From Actinopolymorpha cephalotaxi (GTDB lineage: Bacteria; Actinomycetota; Actinomycetes; Propionibacteriales; Actinopolymorphaceae): a DNA stretch of 64,000 nt. The notes below the pieces were generated by a model. The model saw nothing but the letters and a program-made list of their open reading frames with translations. It did no database searches and was not told where the DNA came from. Below, piece after piece: positions 38,006-47,048 of this stretch. Position 1 is the first letter of the stretch. Every line of letters begins with the position of its first letter. The position numbers and the translations under genes were made by a program. The stretch is from positions 496,001 to 560,000 of the forward strand of contig NZ_JACBZA010000001.1 of NCBI RefSeq assembly GCF_013408535.1, written 5' to 3'.

Positions 38006-39450
38006 GCGTCGTCGTGGTGGGCAACGGGATGGCCGGTACGCGGTTCGCGGCCGACCTGCGTGCCCTCGACCCGCATCGTCCGCTGGTCGTCTTCGGCGCC
38101 GAGCCCGGCCGGGCTTACAACCGGATCCTGCTGCCGGAGGTGCTGTCCGGGCGGCTCACGCCGGACGACCTGGCGCTGCCCGAACCGTCGGGGGCGCTGG
38201 ACCTGCGGTGTGGTGTGGCGGTCACCGCGATCGACCCGGACCGCCGGGTGGTCTACGCCGACGACGGCAGCCGGACGAGGTACGACGCGCTGGTGCTCGC
38301 CACCGGGAGCAGGCCGGTGATCCCTGCGGTCGAAGGGATCTGCCGCGACGACGGTTCGCTCGCCGACGGCGCGGCGGTGTTCCGTACCCTCGGCGACTGC
38401 CGGCGGATCCTGGCCGCGGCGCGCGGCGCCCGCGACGTGGTCGTGCTCGGCGGCGGGCTGCTCGGCCTGGAGGCCGCGCGCGGCCTGTCCAGGCGGGGAC
38501 TCCGGGTCCGAGTCGTGCACGCCCGAGGTCAGCTGATGGAACGTCAACTCGACCTTGACGCCAGCCGCATCCTCACCAGCACGCTGGCCGGACTCGGGGT
38601 CGAGGTGCTGGTCGAGGCGGCTACCGCGGCGGTGGCCGGCGACGCGGACGGCCGGGTGCGGGGTGTCGTCCTGGACGACGGCACCCGGATTCCGGCCGAT
38701 CTGCTGGTGGTCGCCTGCGGTGTACGGGCCGACACGGGCCCTGCTGTCAACGCCGGCTTGCGCACCGGCAGGGGGATCGTGGTGGACGACCGGATGCGTA
38801 CGTCCGACCCGGCCGTCTACGCCCTCGGCGACTGCGCCGAACACCGCGGACGCGTGTACGGCCTGGTCGCCCCGGCCTGGGAGCAGGCCAGGGTCGCGGC
38901 CGGGGTGATCGCGGGCCGGGGCGGAACGTACGCCGGGTCGCGGCTGGTCACCCGGCTCAAGGCGCCCGGCATCGACCTCGCCACGATGGGCGACCCACAC
39001 GTGCGCGACGAGAACACCGAGGTGGTGACCTTCGCCGACCCGGCGCGGCACGTCTACCAGAAGGTGCTCATCCGCGAACGCCGACTGGTCGGGGCGATCC
39101 TGCTCGGCGACAACCCGAGCGTCGGCACGGTCACGCAGCTGTTCGACCGGGACGCACCGGTGCCGGTGGACGCCCGGTCGCTGCTGTTCGCCCGCCCCGG
39201 CTCGGGGCCGGCCGCGAACGGGTCGCCGGGTGTGCCCGCCGCCGGCGACACGCTGTGCCGGTGCAACGGCGTCACCGCCGGCGGCATCGCCACCGCCTGG
39301 CTGGCCGGCGCCCGCACCACCGAGCAGGTCGCGCGGGCAACCCGCGCAAGCACAGGTTGCGGCGGCTGCCGCGACACCATCGAGGGGTTCGTCGCCGCGC
39401 TGTCCGCCGGCCCGGCGCACACCCCCGCGCCGGAGGAGGTGGTCGCATGA
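38002..39450 (+). CDS. FAD/NAD(P) oxidoreductase with BFD-type 2Fe-2S domain (NasB-like)
   Basis: 482 residues. FAD motif VVVVGNGMAGTRFAADL, NAD motif VVVLGGGLLGLEAARGL, and C-terminal BFD-like motif LCRCNGVTAGGI with STGCGGCRDTIEGF (four Cys for 2Fe-2S, about 419-456). It has the same plan as the N-terminal half of NirB encoded next. It probably feeds NAD(P)H electrons to NasA. It overlaps nasA and nirB by four bases on each side. Confidence 0.9.
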   Translation: MSVVVVGNGMAGTRFAADLRALDPHRPLVVFGAEPGRAYNRILLPEVLSGRLTPDDLALPEPSGALDLRCGVAVTAIDPDRRVVYADDGSRTRYDALVLATGSRPVIPAVEGICRDDGSLADGAAVFRTLGDCRRILAAARGARDVVVLGGGLLGLEAARGLSRRGLRVRVVHARGQLMERQLDLDASRILTSTLAGLGVEVLVEAATAAVAGDADGRVRGVVLDDGTRIPADLLVVACGVRADTGPAVNAGLRTGRGIVVDDRMRTSDPAVYALGDCAEHRGRVYGLVAPAWEQARVAAGVIAGRGGTYAGSRLVTRLKAPGIDLATMGDPHVRDENTEVVTFADPARHVYQKVLIRERRLVGAILLGDNPSVGTVTQLFDRDAPVPVDARSLLFARPGSGPAANGSPGVPAAGDTLCRCNGVTAGGIATAWLAGARTTEQVARATRASTGCGGCRDTIEGFVAALSAGPAHTPAPEEVVA

Positions 39451-41981
39451 AGCTCGTCGTCGCCGGCAACGGCATGGTGGGGCAGCGGTTCGTGGAGGCA
39501 CTGCGTGCCCGTGACAGCGCCGGCCGCTGGGAGGTGACGGTGCTCGCCGAGGAGAGCCGGCCCGCGTACGACCGGGTGGGCCTGTCGGCGTACTTCACCG
39601 GCACGTCGGCGGAGGACCTGTCGCTGGTGCCCGAAGGGTTCTACGACGACGCCCCGGCGGTGACCCTGCGACTCGGTGAGCCGGTGCTGTCGGTGGATCG
39701 CGACCGCCACGTGGTGACCACCGCGCGGGGTGAGTACGCCTACGACGCCCTGGTGCTGGCCACCGGGTCGTACCCGTTCGTGCCGCCGGTGCCGGGCAGC
39801 GACCTGCCGGGCTGCTTCGTCTACCGCACGCTGGAGGACCTGGAAGCACTCGCGGCGCACTGCGCCGGGCGGCGCGCGGGTGCGGTGGTCGGTGGTGGCC
39901 TGCTGGGGCTGGAGGCCGCGAACGCCCTTCGCCTGCTGGGACTTCGCACCCACGTGGTGGAGTTCGCGCCGCGGCTGATGCCGATGCAACTCGACGAGGC
40001 TGGCGGTGCGATGCTGCGCCGCCACGTCGAGGCGCTCGGCCTCACGGTGCACACCGCCACGAGGACCGAACGCCTGGAGGCGGGACCGGACGGCATCGTG
40101 GAGCGGATGGTGTTCGCCGCCGCCGAGGACGGCGCACCCGTCACCGGGGGCGCGGAGCCGGGCATCGACGTGGACACCGTCGTGTTCGCGGCCGGCGTCC
40201 GTCCCCGTGACGACCTCGCCCGCGCGTGTGGCCTCGAGGTCGGCCCGCGCGGCGGTGTGGTCGTCGACCGCACCTGTCGTACGTCTGACCCGGCCGTGTA
40301 CGCGATCGGGGAGTGCGCGAACGTCGACGGGCAGGTGCACGGCCTGGTGGCGCCCGGCTACGCCATGGCCGAGGTGGTGGCCGCCCGGTTGCTGGGCGGT
40401 GACGACACCTTCGCCGCGGCGGACAGCTCGACCAAGCTCAAGCTGCTCGGCGTGGACGTGGCGAGCTTCGGCACGCCGGCCGGCGAACTCGACGTGGTCT
40501 ACTCCGACCCCGCACACGGGATCTACGCCAAGCTGGCGTTGACAGACGACGCGCAGACCCTGCTCGGCGGGATCCTGGTCGGCGACGCCTCGGCGTACGC
40601 CGTGCTGCGGGCCGGTGTCAACGGCCCCTTGCCGGGGAAGCTGGCCGACTTCCTCGGCTCCGGCGAGGTGTCCGGCGACCTGCCCGGCGGCGCGCAGGTG
40701 TGCTCGTGTCACGCGGTCACCAAGGACGACATCCTCACCGCCGTGGGCGACGGCCACACCGACGTCGCCGGGCTGAAGGCGTGCACCCGGGCGGGCACCG
40801 GGTGCGGGTCGTGCGTACCGCTGCTGAAGACGCTGCTCACCCAGGCCGGCGTGGAGCAGTCGAAGGCGATGTGCGAACACTTCGCGTACTCCCGGCAGGA
40901 GCTCTTCGACCTGGTGCGGGTACGCGAGCTGCGCAGTTTCTCAAGGATCGTGGCGGAGTTCGGCACCGGCCGGGGATGCGACGTCTGCAAGCCCGCGATC
41001 GCCTCCATCCTGGCGAGTCTGGGCAACGGGCACATCCTGGACGGTGAGCAGGCCGCGCTGCAGGACACCAACGACCGCTTCCTCGCCAACCTGCAGCGCA
41101 ACGGCACCTACTCCGTCGTGCCCCGCATCCCGGGCGGGGAGATCACGCCGGACAAGCTGCTGGTGATCGCCGAGGTGGCCCGCGACTTCGGCCTCTACAC
41201 GAAGATCACCGGTGCCCAGCGCATCGACCTGCTCGGCGCCCGGGTTGAGCAGTTGCCGCTGATCTGGCGCCGGCTGGTCGACGCGGGGATGGAGTCCGGG
41301 CACGCGTACGGCAAGGCGGTCCGGACGGTGAAGTCCTGTGTGGGCACGACCTGGTGCCGCTTCGGCGTACAGGACTCGGTGAGTCTCGCCGTCAACCTGG
41401 AGTTGCGCTACCGCGGCCTGCGGTCCCCGCACAAGATCAAGGCGGGGGTGTCCGGTTGTGCGCGCGAGTGTGCCGAGGCGCGGGGCAAGGACGTCGGCGT
41501 GATCGCGACCGAGAACGGCTGGAACCTCTTCGTGGGCGGCAACGGCGGCTTCCGTCCCCGGCACGCGGACCTGTTCGCCACCGATCTGGACACCGAGACC
41601 CTCGTCCGGACCATCGACCGGTTCCTGATGTTCTACGTACGAACGGCCGACCGGCTCCAGCGCACCGCCGCCTGGATCGAGGGCATGGACGGTGGGCTGG
41701 ACCATCTCCGGTCGGTGATCGTCGACGACACGCTCGGCATCTGTGCCGACCTCGACGCGGCCATGGAACGCCATGTCGCCGACTACAGCGACGAGTGGGC
41801 GGCGACCCTCGACGATCCGGACAAGCTCAGCCGCTTCGTGTCGTTCGTCAACGCACCCGGAACGCCGGATCCCTCGATCGAGTTCGTCACCCAACGCGGC
41901 CAGGCGGTACCCGCCGACGCGCCCGTCCTCGTCGCCGGACCCACCCTGGCGACGCGAACGCAAGGAGAGGTTGACAGATGA
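39447..41981 (+). CDS. nirB: Nitrite reductase [NAD(P)H] large subunit NirB
   Basis: 844 residues, normal size. N-terminal FAD/NAD oxidoreductase (KLVVAGNGMVGQRFVEAL; GAVVGGGLLGLEAANAL), BFD-like domain near 417 (VCSCHAVTKDDILTAV, GTGCGSC), then the siroheme/4Fe-4S catalytic half with SCVGTTWCRFGVQDS (about 630) and GVSGCARECAEARGKD (about 666). It reduces nitrite to ammonium with six electrons. It overlaps nirD by four bases. Confidence 0.97.
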   Translation: MKLVVAGNGMVGQRFVEALRARDSAGRWEVTVLAEESRPAYDRVGLSAYFTGTSAEDLSLVPEGFYDDAPAVTLRLGEPVLSVDRDRHVVTTARGEYAYDALVLATGSYPFVPPVPGSDLPGCFVYRTLEDLEALAAHCAGRRAGAVVGGGLLGLEAANALRLLGLRTHVVEFAPRLMPMQLDEAGGAMLRRHVEALGLTVHTATRTERLEAGPDGIVERMVFAAAEDGAPVTGGAEPGIDVDTVVFAAGVRPRDDLARACGLEVGPRGGVVVDRTCRTSDPAVYAIGECANVDGQVHGLVAPGYAMAEVVAARLLGGDDTFAAADSSTKLKLLGVDVASFGTPAGELDVVYSDPAHGIYAKLALTDDAQTLLGGILVGDASAYAVLRAGVNGPLPGKLADFLGSGEVSGDLPGGAQVCSCHAVTKDDILTAVGDGHTDVAGLKACTRAGTGCGSCVPLLKTLLTQAGVEQSKAMCEHFAYSRQELFDLVRVRELRSFSRIVAEFGTGRGCDVCKPAIASILASLGNGHILDGEQAALQDTNDRFLANLQRNGTYSVVPRIPGGEITPDKLLVIAEVARDFGLYTKITGAQRIDLLGARVEQLPLIWRRLVDAGMESGHAYGKAVRTVKSCVGTTWCRFGVQDSVSLAVNLELRYRGLRSPHKIKAGVSGCARECAEARGKDVGVIATENGWNLFVGGNGGFRPRHADLFATDLDTETLVRTIDRFLMFYVRTADRLQRTAAWIEGMDGGLDHLRSVIVDDTLGICADLDAAMERHVADYSDEWAATLDDPDKLSRFVSFVNAPGTPDPSIEFVTQRGQAVPADAPVLVAGPTLATRTQGEVDR

Positions 41982-42364
41982 CAGCAGTGCTGAGCAGGAC
42001 TCCGGACACGGCTCCGGACACAAGGCCGGGCGGCGCCTGGGTCGCGGTGTGTGCCGAGACCGACCTGACGCCCGAACGCCCGGTCGCGGCACTGGTCGGC
42101 GAGGAACAGGTCGCGATCGTCCGCACCCACGACGGTCAGGTCTACGCCGTGGGCAACCGCGACCCCTTCTCCGGCGCGTACGTCCTGTCCCGCGGCATCG
42201 TCGGCAGCGCCGGTGAGGTTCCCGTGCTCATCTCGCCGATGTTCAAGCAGGCGTTCGACCTGCGGACCGGACAGTGTCTCGCAGCGCGGGGAGTGGCCGT
42301 GCCGACGTACGCCGTGACCGTCGGCGAAGGCGTCGTGTCCGTCGCCCTCGGGGCCAGGTCATGA
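41978..42364 (+). CDS. nirD: Nitrite reductase small subunit NirD
   Basis: 128 residues, Rieske-like fold (GEEQVAIVRTHDGQVYAVGN, DPFSGAYVLSRGIVG, PVLISPMFKQAFDLRTGQCL). The Cys/His cluster ligands are missing, as is normal for NirD. It completes the NirBD enzyme. GGAGAGG lies before the ATG. It overlaps both neighbours by four bases. Confidence 0.94.
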   Translation: MTAVLSRTPDTAPDTRPGGAWVAVCAETDLTPERPVAALVGEEQVAIVRTHDGQVYAVGNRDPFSGAYVLSRGIVGSAGEVPVLISPMFKQAFDLRTGQCLAARGVAVPTYAVTVGEGVVSVALGARS

Positions 42365-43566
42365 CTCCCGTCCAGCAGGGCGAGGTCCCGTCCACGGGTC
42401 TGGCGCCGCCGGCGGTGGCGAGCGTCGAGCCGCCGCGCGCCCACTCCGAGGCCTCGACGGAACTGCGGCCGCTCACCGGCTTCACCGTGGGGGTGACCGC
42501 CGCTCGCCGCCGGGAGGAGCTCGTCGCTCTCCTCGAACGTCGCGGCGCACGGGTCGTCGAGGCCCCGGCCATCCGGATCGTCCCGCTGGCCGACGACCGG
42601 GCGTTGCAGGCGGCCACCCGGCTGTGCCTGGCCCAGGGCATCGACGTCGCGGTGGCCACGACCGGGATCGGCTTCCGTGGCTGGCTGGAGGCGGCGGAGA
42701 GCGCCGGCCTGGCCGAGGGGCTGCTGGCCACCCTGGCCGGCGCCCGGTTGCTCGCGAGGGGGCCGAAGGCGCGGGGTGCGATCCGTGCGGCCGGGCTGAC
42801 CGAGACGTGGGCACCCGCGTCGGAGTGTTCGGAGGAGGTGCTCGACCACCTGCTGGCCGGTGGCGTACGCGGTCTGCGGATCGCGGTCCAGCTGCACGGC
42901 GAGCCGTTGCCGGACTTCGTGGCGGCGCTGCGGGCGGCGGGTGCCTCGGTGGTCGAGGTGCCCGTCTACCGGTGGGTGCTGCCCGAGGACGTCGCGCCGC
43001 TGGTCCGGCTGGTGGAGCTGGTGAAGCTTCGCTACGTCGACGCGGTCACGTTCACCAGCGCACCGGCGGCGGCCGCGCTGCTGGAGGTGGCGGGTGCCGA
43101 GGAGGGGGCCGTGGTCGAGGCGTTCCGGAGCGGAGTGCTGGCCGCCTGCGTGGGACCGGTGGCCGCCGGTCCGCTCGCCCGGCGCGGCGTACCCACGTTG
43201 CAACCCGCCCGGGCCAGGCTCGGCGGGCTGGTGCGCACCCTGACCGACCGGCTGCCCGCACACCGCACCCGGCAGGTCGCGGTGGCCGGCCATCGGCTGG
43301 AGATCCGCGGCCACGCCGTCGTCGTGGACGGGGAGATGCGGATGCTCGCCCCCGCGCCGATGGCCGTGCTGCGGGCGCTCGTGGAGCATCCCGGCCGGGT
43401 GGTGTCCAGGGCGGATCTGCTGCGCACCCTCCCGCGCAGCGCCGACGGGCACGCGGTGGAGATGGCGATCGCGCGGCTGCGCGCCCGGCTGGGGGACTCC
43501 CACATCGTCGGTACGGTCACCAAACGGGGATATCGCCTCGCGATCGACCCGGCGGACGGCGGCTGA
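42361..43566 (+). CDS. nnaR: NnaR-type regulator: HemD-like domain plus winged helix
   Basis: 401 residues from ATG 42361. Residues about 35-270 match uroporphyrinogen-III synthase ([53 protein letters not shown]). Residues about 300-398 are an OmpR-type winged helix ([51 protein letters not shown]). This is the arrangement of NnaR of Streptomyces and mycobacteria, which co-activates nitrate and nitrite genes with GlnR. The first 35 residues are unstructured. Synthase activity is doubtful. Last gene of the overlapping operon. Confidence 0.88.
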   Translation: MTPVQQGEVPSTGLAPPAVASVEPPRAHSEASTELRPLTGFTVGVTAARRREELVALLERRGARVVEAPAIRIVPLADDRALQAATRLCLAQGIDVAVATTGIGFRGWLEAAESAGLAEGLLATLAGARLLARGPKARGAIRAAGLTETWAPASECSEEVLDHLLAGGVRGLRIAVQLHGEPLPDFVAALRAAGASVVEVPVYRWVLPEDVAPLVRLVELVKLRYVDAVTFTSAPAAAALLEVAGAEEGAVVEAFRSGVLAACVGPVAAGPLARRGVPTLQPARARLGGLVRTLTDRLPAHRTRQVAVAGHRLEIRGHAVVVDGEMRMLAPAPMAVLRALVEHPGRVVSRADLLRTLPRSADGHAVEMAIARLRARLGDSHIVGTVTKRGYRLAIDPADGG

Positions 43567-43602
43567 GCCGGGCGGCGGCCGAGCGGCCGAACTGTCGTGC
43601 CG

Positions 43603-43608
43603 TAGCGT
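43603..43608 (+). promoter_or_regulatory. Leaderless -10 box of the YnfA gene
   Basis: TAGCGT is followed by 7 bases and the GTG start at 43616. No -35 is evident. Confidence 0.4.
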
Positions 43609-43615
43609 CCGGTGG

Positions 43616-43948
43616 GTGACGGTGGCGCGTTCCCTGGTTCTGTTCGTGGTCGCGGCGCTCGCCGAGATCGGCGGCGCCTGGCTGATCTGGCAAGGTGTCC
43701 GCGAACACCGCGGTCTGGCCTGGATCGGCGCCGGCGTCATCGCGCTGGGGGCGTACGGCTTTGTCGCCACCCTTCAGCCGGACCCGAACTTCGGCCGGAT
43801 CCTGGCCGCGTACGGCGGGGTCTTCGTGGCCGGCTCACTGGCCTGGGGCGTCGTCGTCGACCGGTTCAGGCCGGACCGATGGGACCTGCTCGGCGCCGCG
43901 ATCTGCCTGGTGGGCGTGGCCGTGATCATGTACGTTCCCCGTCGCTGA
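43616..43948 (+). CDS. YnfA family (UPF0060) small membrane protein
   Basis: 110 residues, four membrane helices. Family motif [22 protein letters not shown], then [34 protein letters not shown]. It belongs to the drug/metabolite-type small transporter fold, with no settled function. It starts 49 bases after the nnaR stop but has its own TAGCGT box, so it may not be part of the nitrate operon. Confidence 0.92.
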   Translation: MTVARSLVLFVVAALAEIGGAWLIWQGVREHRGLAWIGAGVIALGAYGFVATLQPDPNFGRILAAYGGVFVAGSLAWGVVVDRFRPDRWDLLGAAICLVGVAVIMYVPRR

Positions 43949-43972
43949 CCTCGCCGCGCCGCCGACCCGCCG

Positions 43973-45241
43973 TCAGTCCTCCGACAGCGGCGTGCGTGCG
44001 ATCACCGCGGCGGCCAGCAGCTGGGCGTGCGCCGGCCGGCCCGGGTCGAGCCTGGTCAGCTTGGCCACCCGGTTCAGGCGGTAGTCGAGGGTGTTCGGGT
44101 GCACGTGCAGCTCGGCGGCGGCCTGCCGGCGGTTGTGCCCGCTCCGCTGGTAGGCGAGCAGCGTCTCCACCAGGTGCGGGTGCCCGTCCAGGCAGTCGAG
44201 AATGCGGGCCAGCCGTTCCCGCCCCGGTCCCGGCCGGGTGAGTTGGTACTCCAGGAGCACGTCGGTGAGGACGTACGCGCCGGGCGGGCGGCCCAGGGCG
44301 GACGCGAGGTGGGCGATCTCGTCGGCCTGCTCCACCGCGTCCGGGATCGCGCCCAGCCCGACCGCGCGTTCGGCGCCGACCAGCACCGGAGTGGTGAGCG
44401 CCGCGCCCAGCCGCTCGGCCAGCGAGACCAGCCCGAGCTCCAGCGACGGCAGGGTGTCGCCCGGTGCGGGGACGAGTGCGACGCCGCGGTGCCCGTCCAG
44501 CACGGTGAGTACGGGCGTTCCGGCGTAGGCGTCCAGCTCCTCCTGGACCAGGTGACCGACCTTCTCGGCGGTCACGTCGGCCGGCCCGCTGATGGTGAAC
44601 ACCAGCACCAGGTGGTTGGTGGTGAGGCTGATCCCGGCGCGCTCGGCGTGGGCGGATGCGGGTTCGCCGGACAGGAGTGCCCTGGTCAGCGCCCGCCGGG
44701 CGGTGTTCTCCTCGTCGTTGAACTCCTGGTGCCCCTCGACGTAGCCGCTGGACACCACGGCCGTCACGGAGCGTAGGTAGGCCAGCAGATGCTCGCTCCA
44801 CCGGCGCAGCTCGCCGGGGTCGGCCGCCGAGACGACCTCCTCCCAGCCGGTCCGGGAGCTCAGGTGGTACGCGCCGAGCAGGTCGGCGAGGGGTAGGTCC
44901 GCGCGGGCGTGGCGGGCGGCGTCCTCGCGTACCTCCGCCAGCTCGGCCCGGGTGGGCAGCCGGTGCTCGTCCGCGGAGCGGAGGTAGCGGTCGACGTTCT
45001 CCTCGATCACCGCGACGAGCGAGTCGTACGACGCGCCCGCGGGCGGCGACCCGGTGGCCGGCGGGTCGGCGGCGTCCCCAGGGGGCCCGTGCTGGCGTGC
45101 CCGGGGCCGGGCCTGCGCCGGCGAACCGGCCTCCGGACGCTCGAAGACGACGGTCGGAACCTCGGCGGCCAGCTCGTCCAGGGCGCGCCGGACCGCCGCG
45201 GCTGCCCGCGATGTCCACCGGCCCTCTGGCGCGCCGTTCAC
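43973..45241 (-). CDS. PucR/CdaR-type regulator with C-terminal HTH
   Basis: 422 residues from a GTG (complement 45239-45241). The N-terminal half is helical and variable, with a Pro/Ala-rich insert (about 40-70). A GGDEF-like degenerate domain is in the middle. The C-terminus is the PucR HTH_30 domain (LAYQRSGHNRRQAAAELHVHPNTLDYRLNRVAKL). Such regulators control catabolic genes. A strong leaderless promoter (45248-45276) lies directly upstream. No obvious catabolic target lies beside it; the 45506 gene is divergent. Confidence 0.9.
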   Translation of the reverse strand: MNGAPEGRWTSRAAAAVRRALDELAAEVPTVVFERPEAGSPAQARPRARQHGPPGDAADPPATGSPPAGASYDSLVAVIEENVDRYLRSADEHRLPTRAELAEVREDAARHARADLPLADLLGAYHLSSRTGWEEVVSAADPGELRRWSEHLLAYLRSVTAVVSSGYVEGHQEFNDEENTARRALTRALLSGEPASAHAERAGISLTTNHLVLVFTISGPADVTAEKVGHLVQEELDAYAGTPVLTVLDGHRGVALVPAPGDTLPSLELGLVSLAERLGAALTTPVLVGAERAVGLGAIPDAVEQADEIAHLASALGRPPGAYVLTDVLLEYQLTRPGPGRERLARILDCLDGHPHLVETLLAYQRSGHNRRQAAAELHVHPNTLDYRLNRVAKLTRLDPGRPAHAQLLAAAVIARTPLSED

Positions 45242-45247
45242 CAGGTG

Positions 45248-45276
45248 ATTGTCATCGTCACAAAGGGGCCGTGCAA
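45248..45276 (-). promoter_or_regulatory. Leaderless promoter of the PucR-type gene
   Basis: On the minus strand TTGCAC (45271-45276), 17 bases, GACAAT (45248-45253), 6 bases, then the GTG start. Both hexamers and both spacings fit a sigma70-type leaderless promoter. Confidence 0.6.
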
Positions 45277-45505
45277 ATCAGGCGATTCGCGGGCGGCGTC
45301 GGCGTATTGTCTGCATACTGATCACCGTTGCGCAGAACCCCGACTGCCGGCCGGGCGGAGACGGGGGTCACGTGACGCGGTAGGCACATCCACGACGAGC
45401 AGCAGTGCGGCGGCGGATGGGTCGCCGGACCGGCCTCGCGCCGGCCGGGCGGACCCGTCGCGCAGGGAACAGGGATCCGCGGCCCGCGCCTGAGGAGACC
45501 ACGGC

Positions 45506-45841
45506 ATGAAGGTTGCACTCGGAGACCGAATACGCACCACGGTCGAGATCCGCAGCGGTTTCCAGGTCATCGAAACCGGCACCGTGGGAGTCGTGTTCGA
45601 CACCCACGACAAGCCCGACCGGTCCTATCTGATCGACCTCGGCGCGGACAGTGACGTCCGTTACACCGTGCTCTTTCCCGGGGAGTTCGAGGTGACCGCG
45701 AAGGCCGCGAAGCCCGGCTGCCCCGATGCCGAGGCGGCGGAGGAGGCCGAGGCGGCCAACGCAGCGGACCCGGTTGCGGGCCCCGAGGCGGACAAGCCCG
45801 CGAAGGCGTCGCCCGTCCCCGCCACAGCCTCCCGCCGCTAG
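45506..45841 (+). CDS. Small protein with KOW/SH3-like N-terminal region
   Basis: 111 residues from ATG 45506 with TGAGGAGA upstream. Residues 1-65 look like a small beta barrel (VALGDRIRTTVEIRSGFQV, ETGTVGVVFDTHDKPD, SYLIDLGADSDVRYTVLFPGEF). The tail is an Ala/Glu/Pro low-complexity region. I do not recognise a family; similar short KOW-like proteins occur in actinobacteria. The 264-base gap upstream contains the PucR-type promoter and a TATTGT that could be its own -10. Confidence 0.7.
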   Translation: MKVALGDRIRTTVEIRSGFQVIETGTVGVVFDTHDKPDRSYLIDLGADSDVRYTVLFPGEFEVTAKAAKPGCPDAEAAEEAEAANAADPVAGPEADKPAKASPVPATASRR

Positions 45842-45875
45842 CTCGCTCGGGTTTCCGGCCGGCCGGCGGCGGGGC

Positions 45876-46184
45876 TCACCCGTCGCCGCCTCCAAGTCGG
45901 GCGCGCAGCTCCGTCCACTCCGCTGGGACATGCCGGACGAAGCCTTCTTCCCGTCCTTCGATGGCGTCCTGGATCGCCTCCCGATATCCGGGCCGGGCGT
46001 AGGCCATCGCCCGTAGGCGCCACTGACCCAGCAGAGTCCGCAGTTGCGCGAACTGCGCGGGATCATGGGCCGCGTCGAGAGCGGCGTGGTATTCGCTCAG
46101 GAACTGCGCATGCCGTTCCTGGGGGAGCGCCCGCAGGATCTCGGCCGGGTCCCACGCGACCCCGGGCATCGGCTCGGAAGGCAT
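45876..46184 (-). CDS. DUF6247-like protein, solitary copy
   Basis: 102 residues. It is clearly similar to the 46515-46805 product: WDPAEILRALPQERHAQFLSEYHAALDAAHDPAQF compares with YDPAEILRVLPEEWHAQFLGEYHSALDAAHEIWRF, split here as separate pieces of one conserved region. It has no toxin gene after it. TAGCTT lies 6 bases before the ATG (46191-46196), the leaderless layout, so it can be expressed alone. It may be a duplicated antitoxin-like protein. Confidence 0.78.
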   Translation of the reverse strand: MPSEPMPGVAWDPAEILRALPQERHAQFLSEYHAALDAAHDPAQFAQLRTLLGQWRLRAMAYARPGYREAIQDAIEGREEGFVRHVPAEWTELRARLGGGDG

Positions 46185-46272
46185 GCACGGAAGCTACAAC
46201 TCACCTCCGACCACCCCAGTGAGCCCACGCGGCAGGTGGTTATGGGGTGTATGCAGTCCAGCCGTCAGGTGC

Positions 46273-46518
46273 TCAGCCGACCCATGTCACGTTGAAGATC
46301 GTAAGGAGTTCGGCTCCCTCATCGACCTTGAAGTACATAATCCCGGCGTCGCCAAAGGTCGTCTGCCGGAACTCGGGTTGATCCTGGTACAAAGTCCGTG
46401 CATCCCACGGCTTGTCGAGCAACTCGACTGTCCTCGAGACCAGCGCATCAAGCGCCTCGGTCGGGAGGCCCTTCATCTGTGCCAACGCAGCCACGTGGAG
46501 CTCCACGCGGTAGGTCAC
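46273..46518 (-). CDS. RelE/ParE-type toxin-like protein
   Basis: 81 residues from a GTG that overlaps the stop of the upstream DUF6247 gene (GTGA). The pattern fits the RelE/ParE fold: YRVELHVAALAQMKGLPTEAL, VELLDKPWDARTLYQDQPEF, RQTTFGDAGIMYFKVDEG and LLTIFNVTWVG. In RelE enzymes these positions bind the ribosomal A-site mRNA; here catalytic residues cannot be assigned with confidence. Translational coupling with the preceding gene is typical of antitoxin-first modules. Confidence 0.72.
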   Translation of the reverse strand: MTYRVELHVAALAQMKGLPTEALDALVSRTVELLDKPWDARTLYQDQPEFRQTTFGDAGIMYFKVDEGAELLTIFNVTWVG

Positions 46519-46805
46519 CGTTCGTCGGCCCAACCGGGAAACGCCTCGTCCATCGAAACGAACTCGTCCCGCCTGTTCTCCCGCACGGCACGCTCCGCCT
46601 GCTCGAATGCGGGATTGGAGACGGCGGCCGCGTGCAGCCTCCATACCCGCAACAGCTCTTGCAGTTGTTTGAACCGCCAGATCTCGTGGGCCGCATCGAG
46701 CGCGCTGTGGTACTCCCCGAGGAACTGCGCATGCCACTCCTCGGGGAGCACCCGCAAGATCTCCGCCGGGTCGTACCCGACTTCATGGATCGGCTCAGCA
46801 CTCAT
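46515..46805 (-). CDS. DUF6247-like protein, probable antitoxin partner
   Basis: 96 residues, paralogous to the 45876-46184 product. Conserved start region DPAEILRVLPEEWHAQFL, then a helical pattern LQELLRVWRLHAAAV and an acidic C-terminus. It overlaps the RelE-like gene by four bases. TAGCCT (46812-46817) lies 6 bases before the ATG, so the operon is probably leaderless. No DNA-binding motif is recognised. Confidence 0.78.
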   Translation of the reverse strand: MSAEPIHEVGYDPAEILRVLPEEWHAQFLGEYHSALDAAHEIWRFKQLQELLRVWRLHAAAVSNPAFEQAERAVRENRRDEFVSMDEAFPGWADER

Positions 46806-46903
46806 TTCGTCAGGCTATCGGACGGTGACGGAGCCGCGGTGACGCAAGGCGGACCGGTGCTTGGTGTTCCTGCCCGCCCTCCATCACTTGGGAGGATGCC
46901 GCC

Positions 46904-46932
46904 GAGGTTCTTCGGTCCCGCCGAAGAACCTC
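46904..46932. terminator. Perfect 12-bp hairpin downstream of the YciI gene
   Basis: Arms GAGGTTCTTCGG (46904-46915) and CCGAAGAACCTC (46921-46932) around a 5-base loop. No T-run on either strand. On the minus strand it follows the YciI stop (47049) by about 117 bases and precedes the TA promoter. Likely a T-less terminator; the rest of the 243-base gap shows no gene. Confidence 0.5.
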
Positions 46933-47048
46933 TCGCAGCCCCCAGAGATCGGGCCGACGCTACCCGTCGCCGGGACGGGACGCCGGTGGTCGCCTGCCTG
47001 CAGTGCCCCTCGGGCCCGCCCGCGAGCTACTGCCGGACAGGGCTGCTG

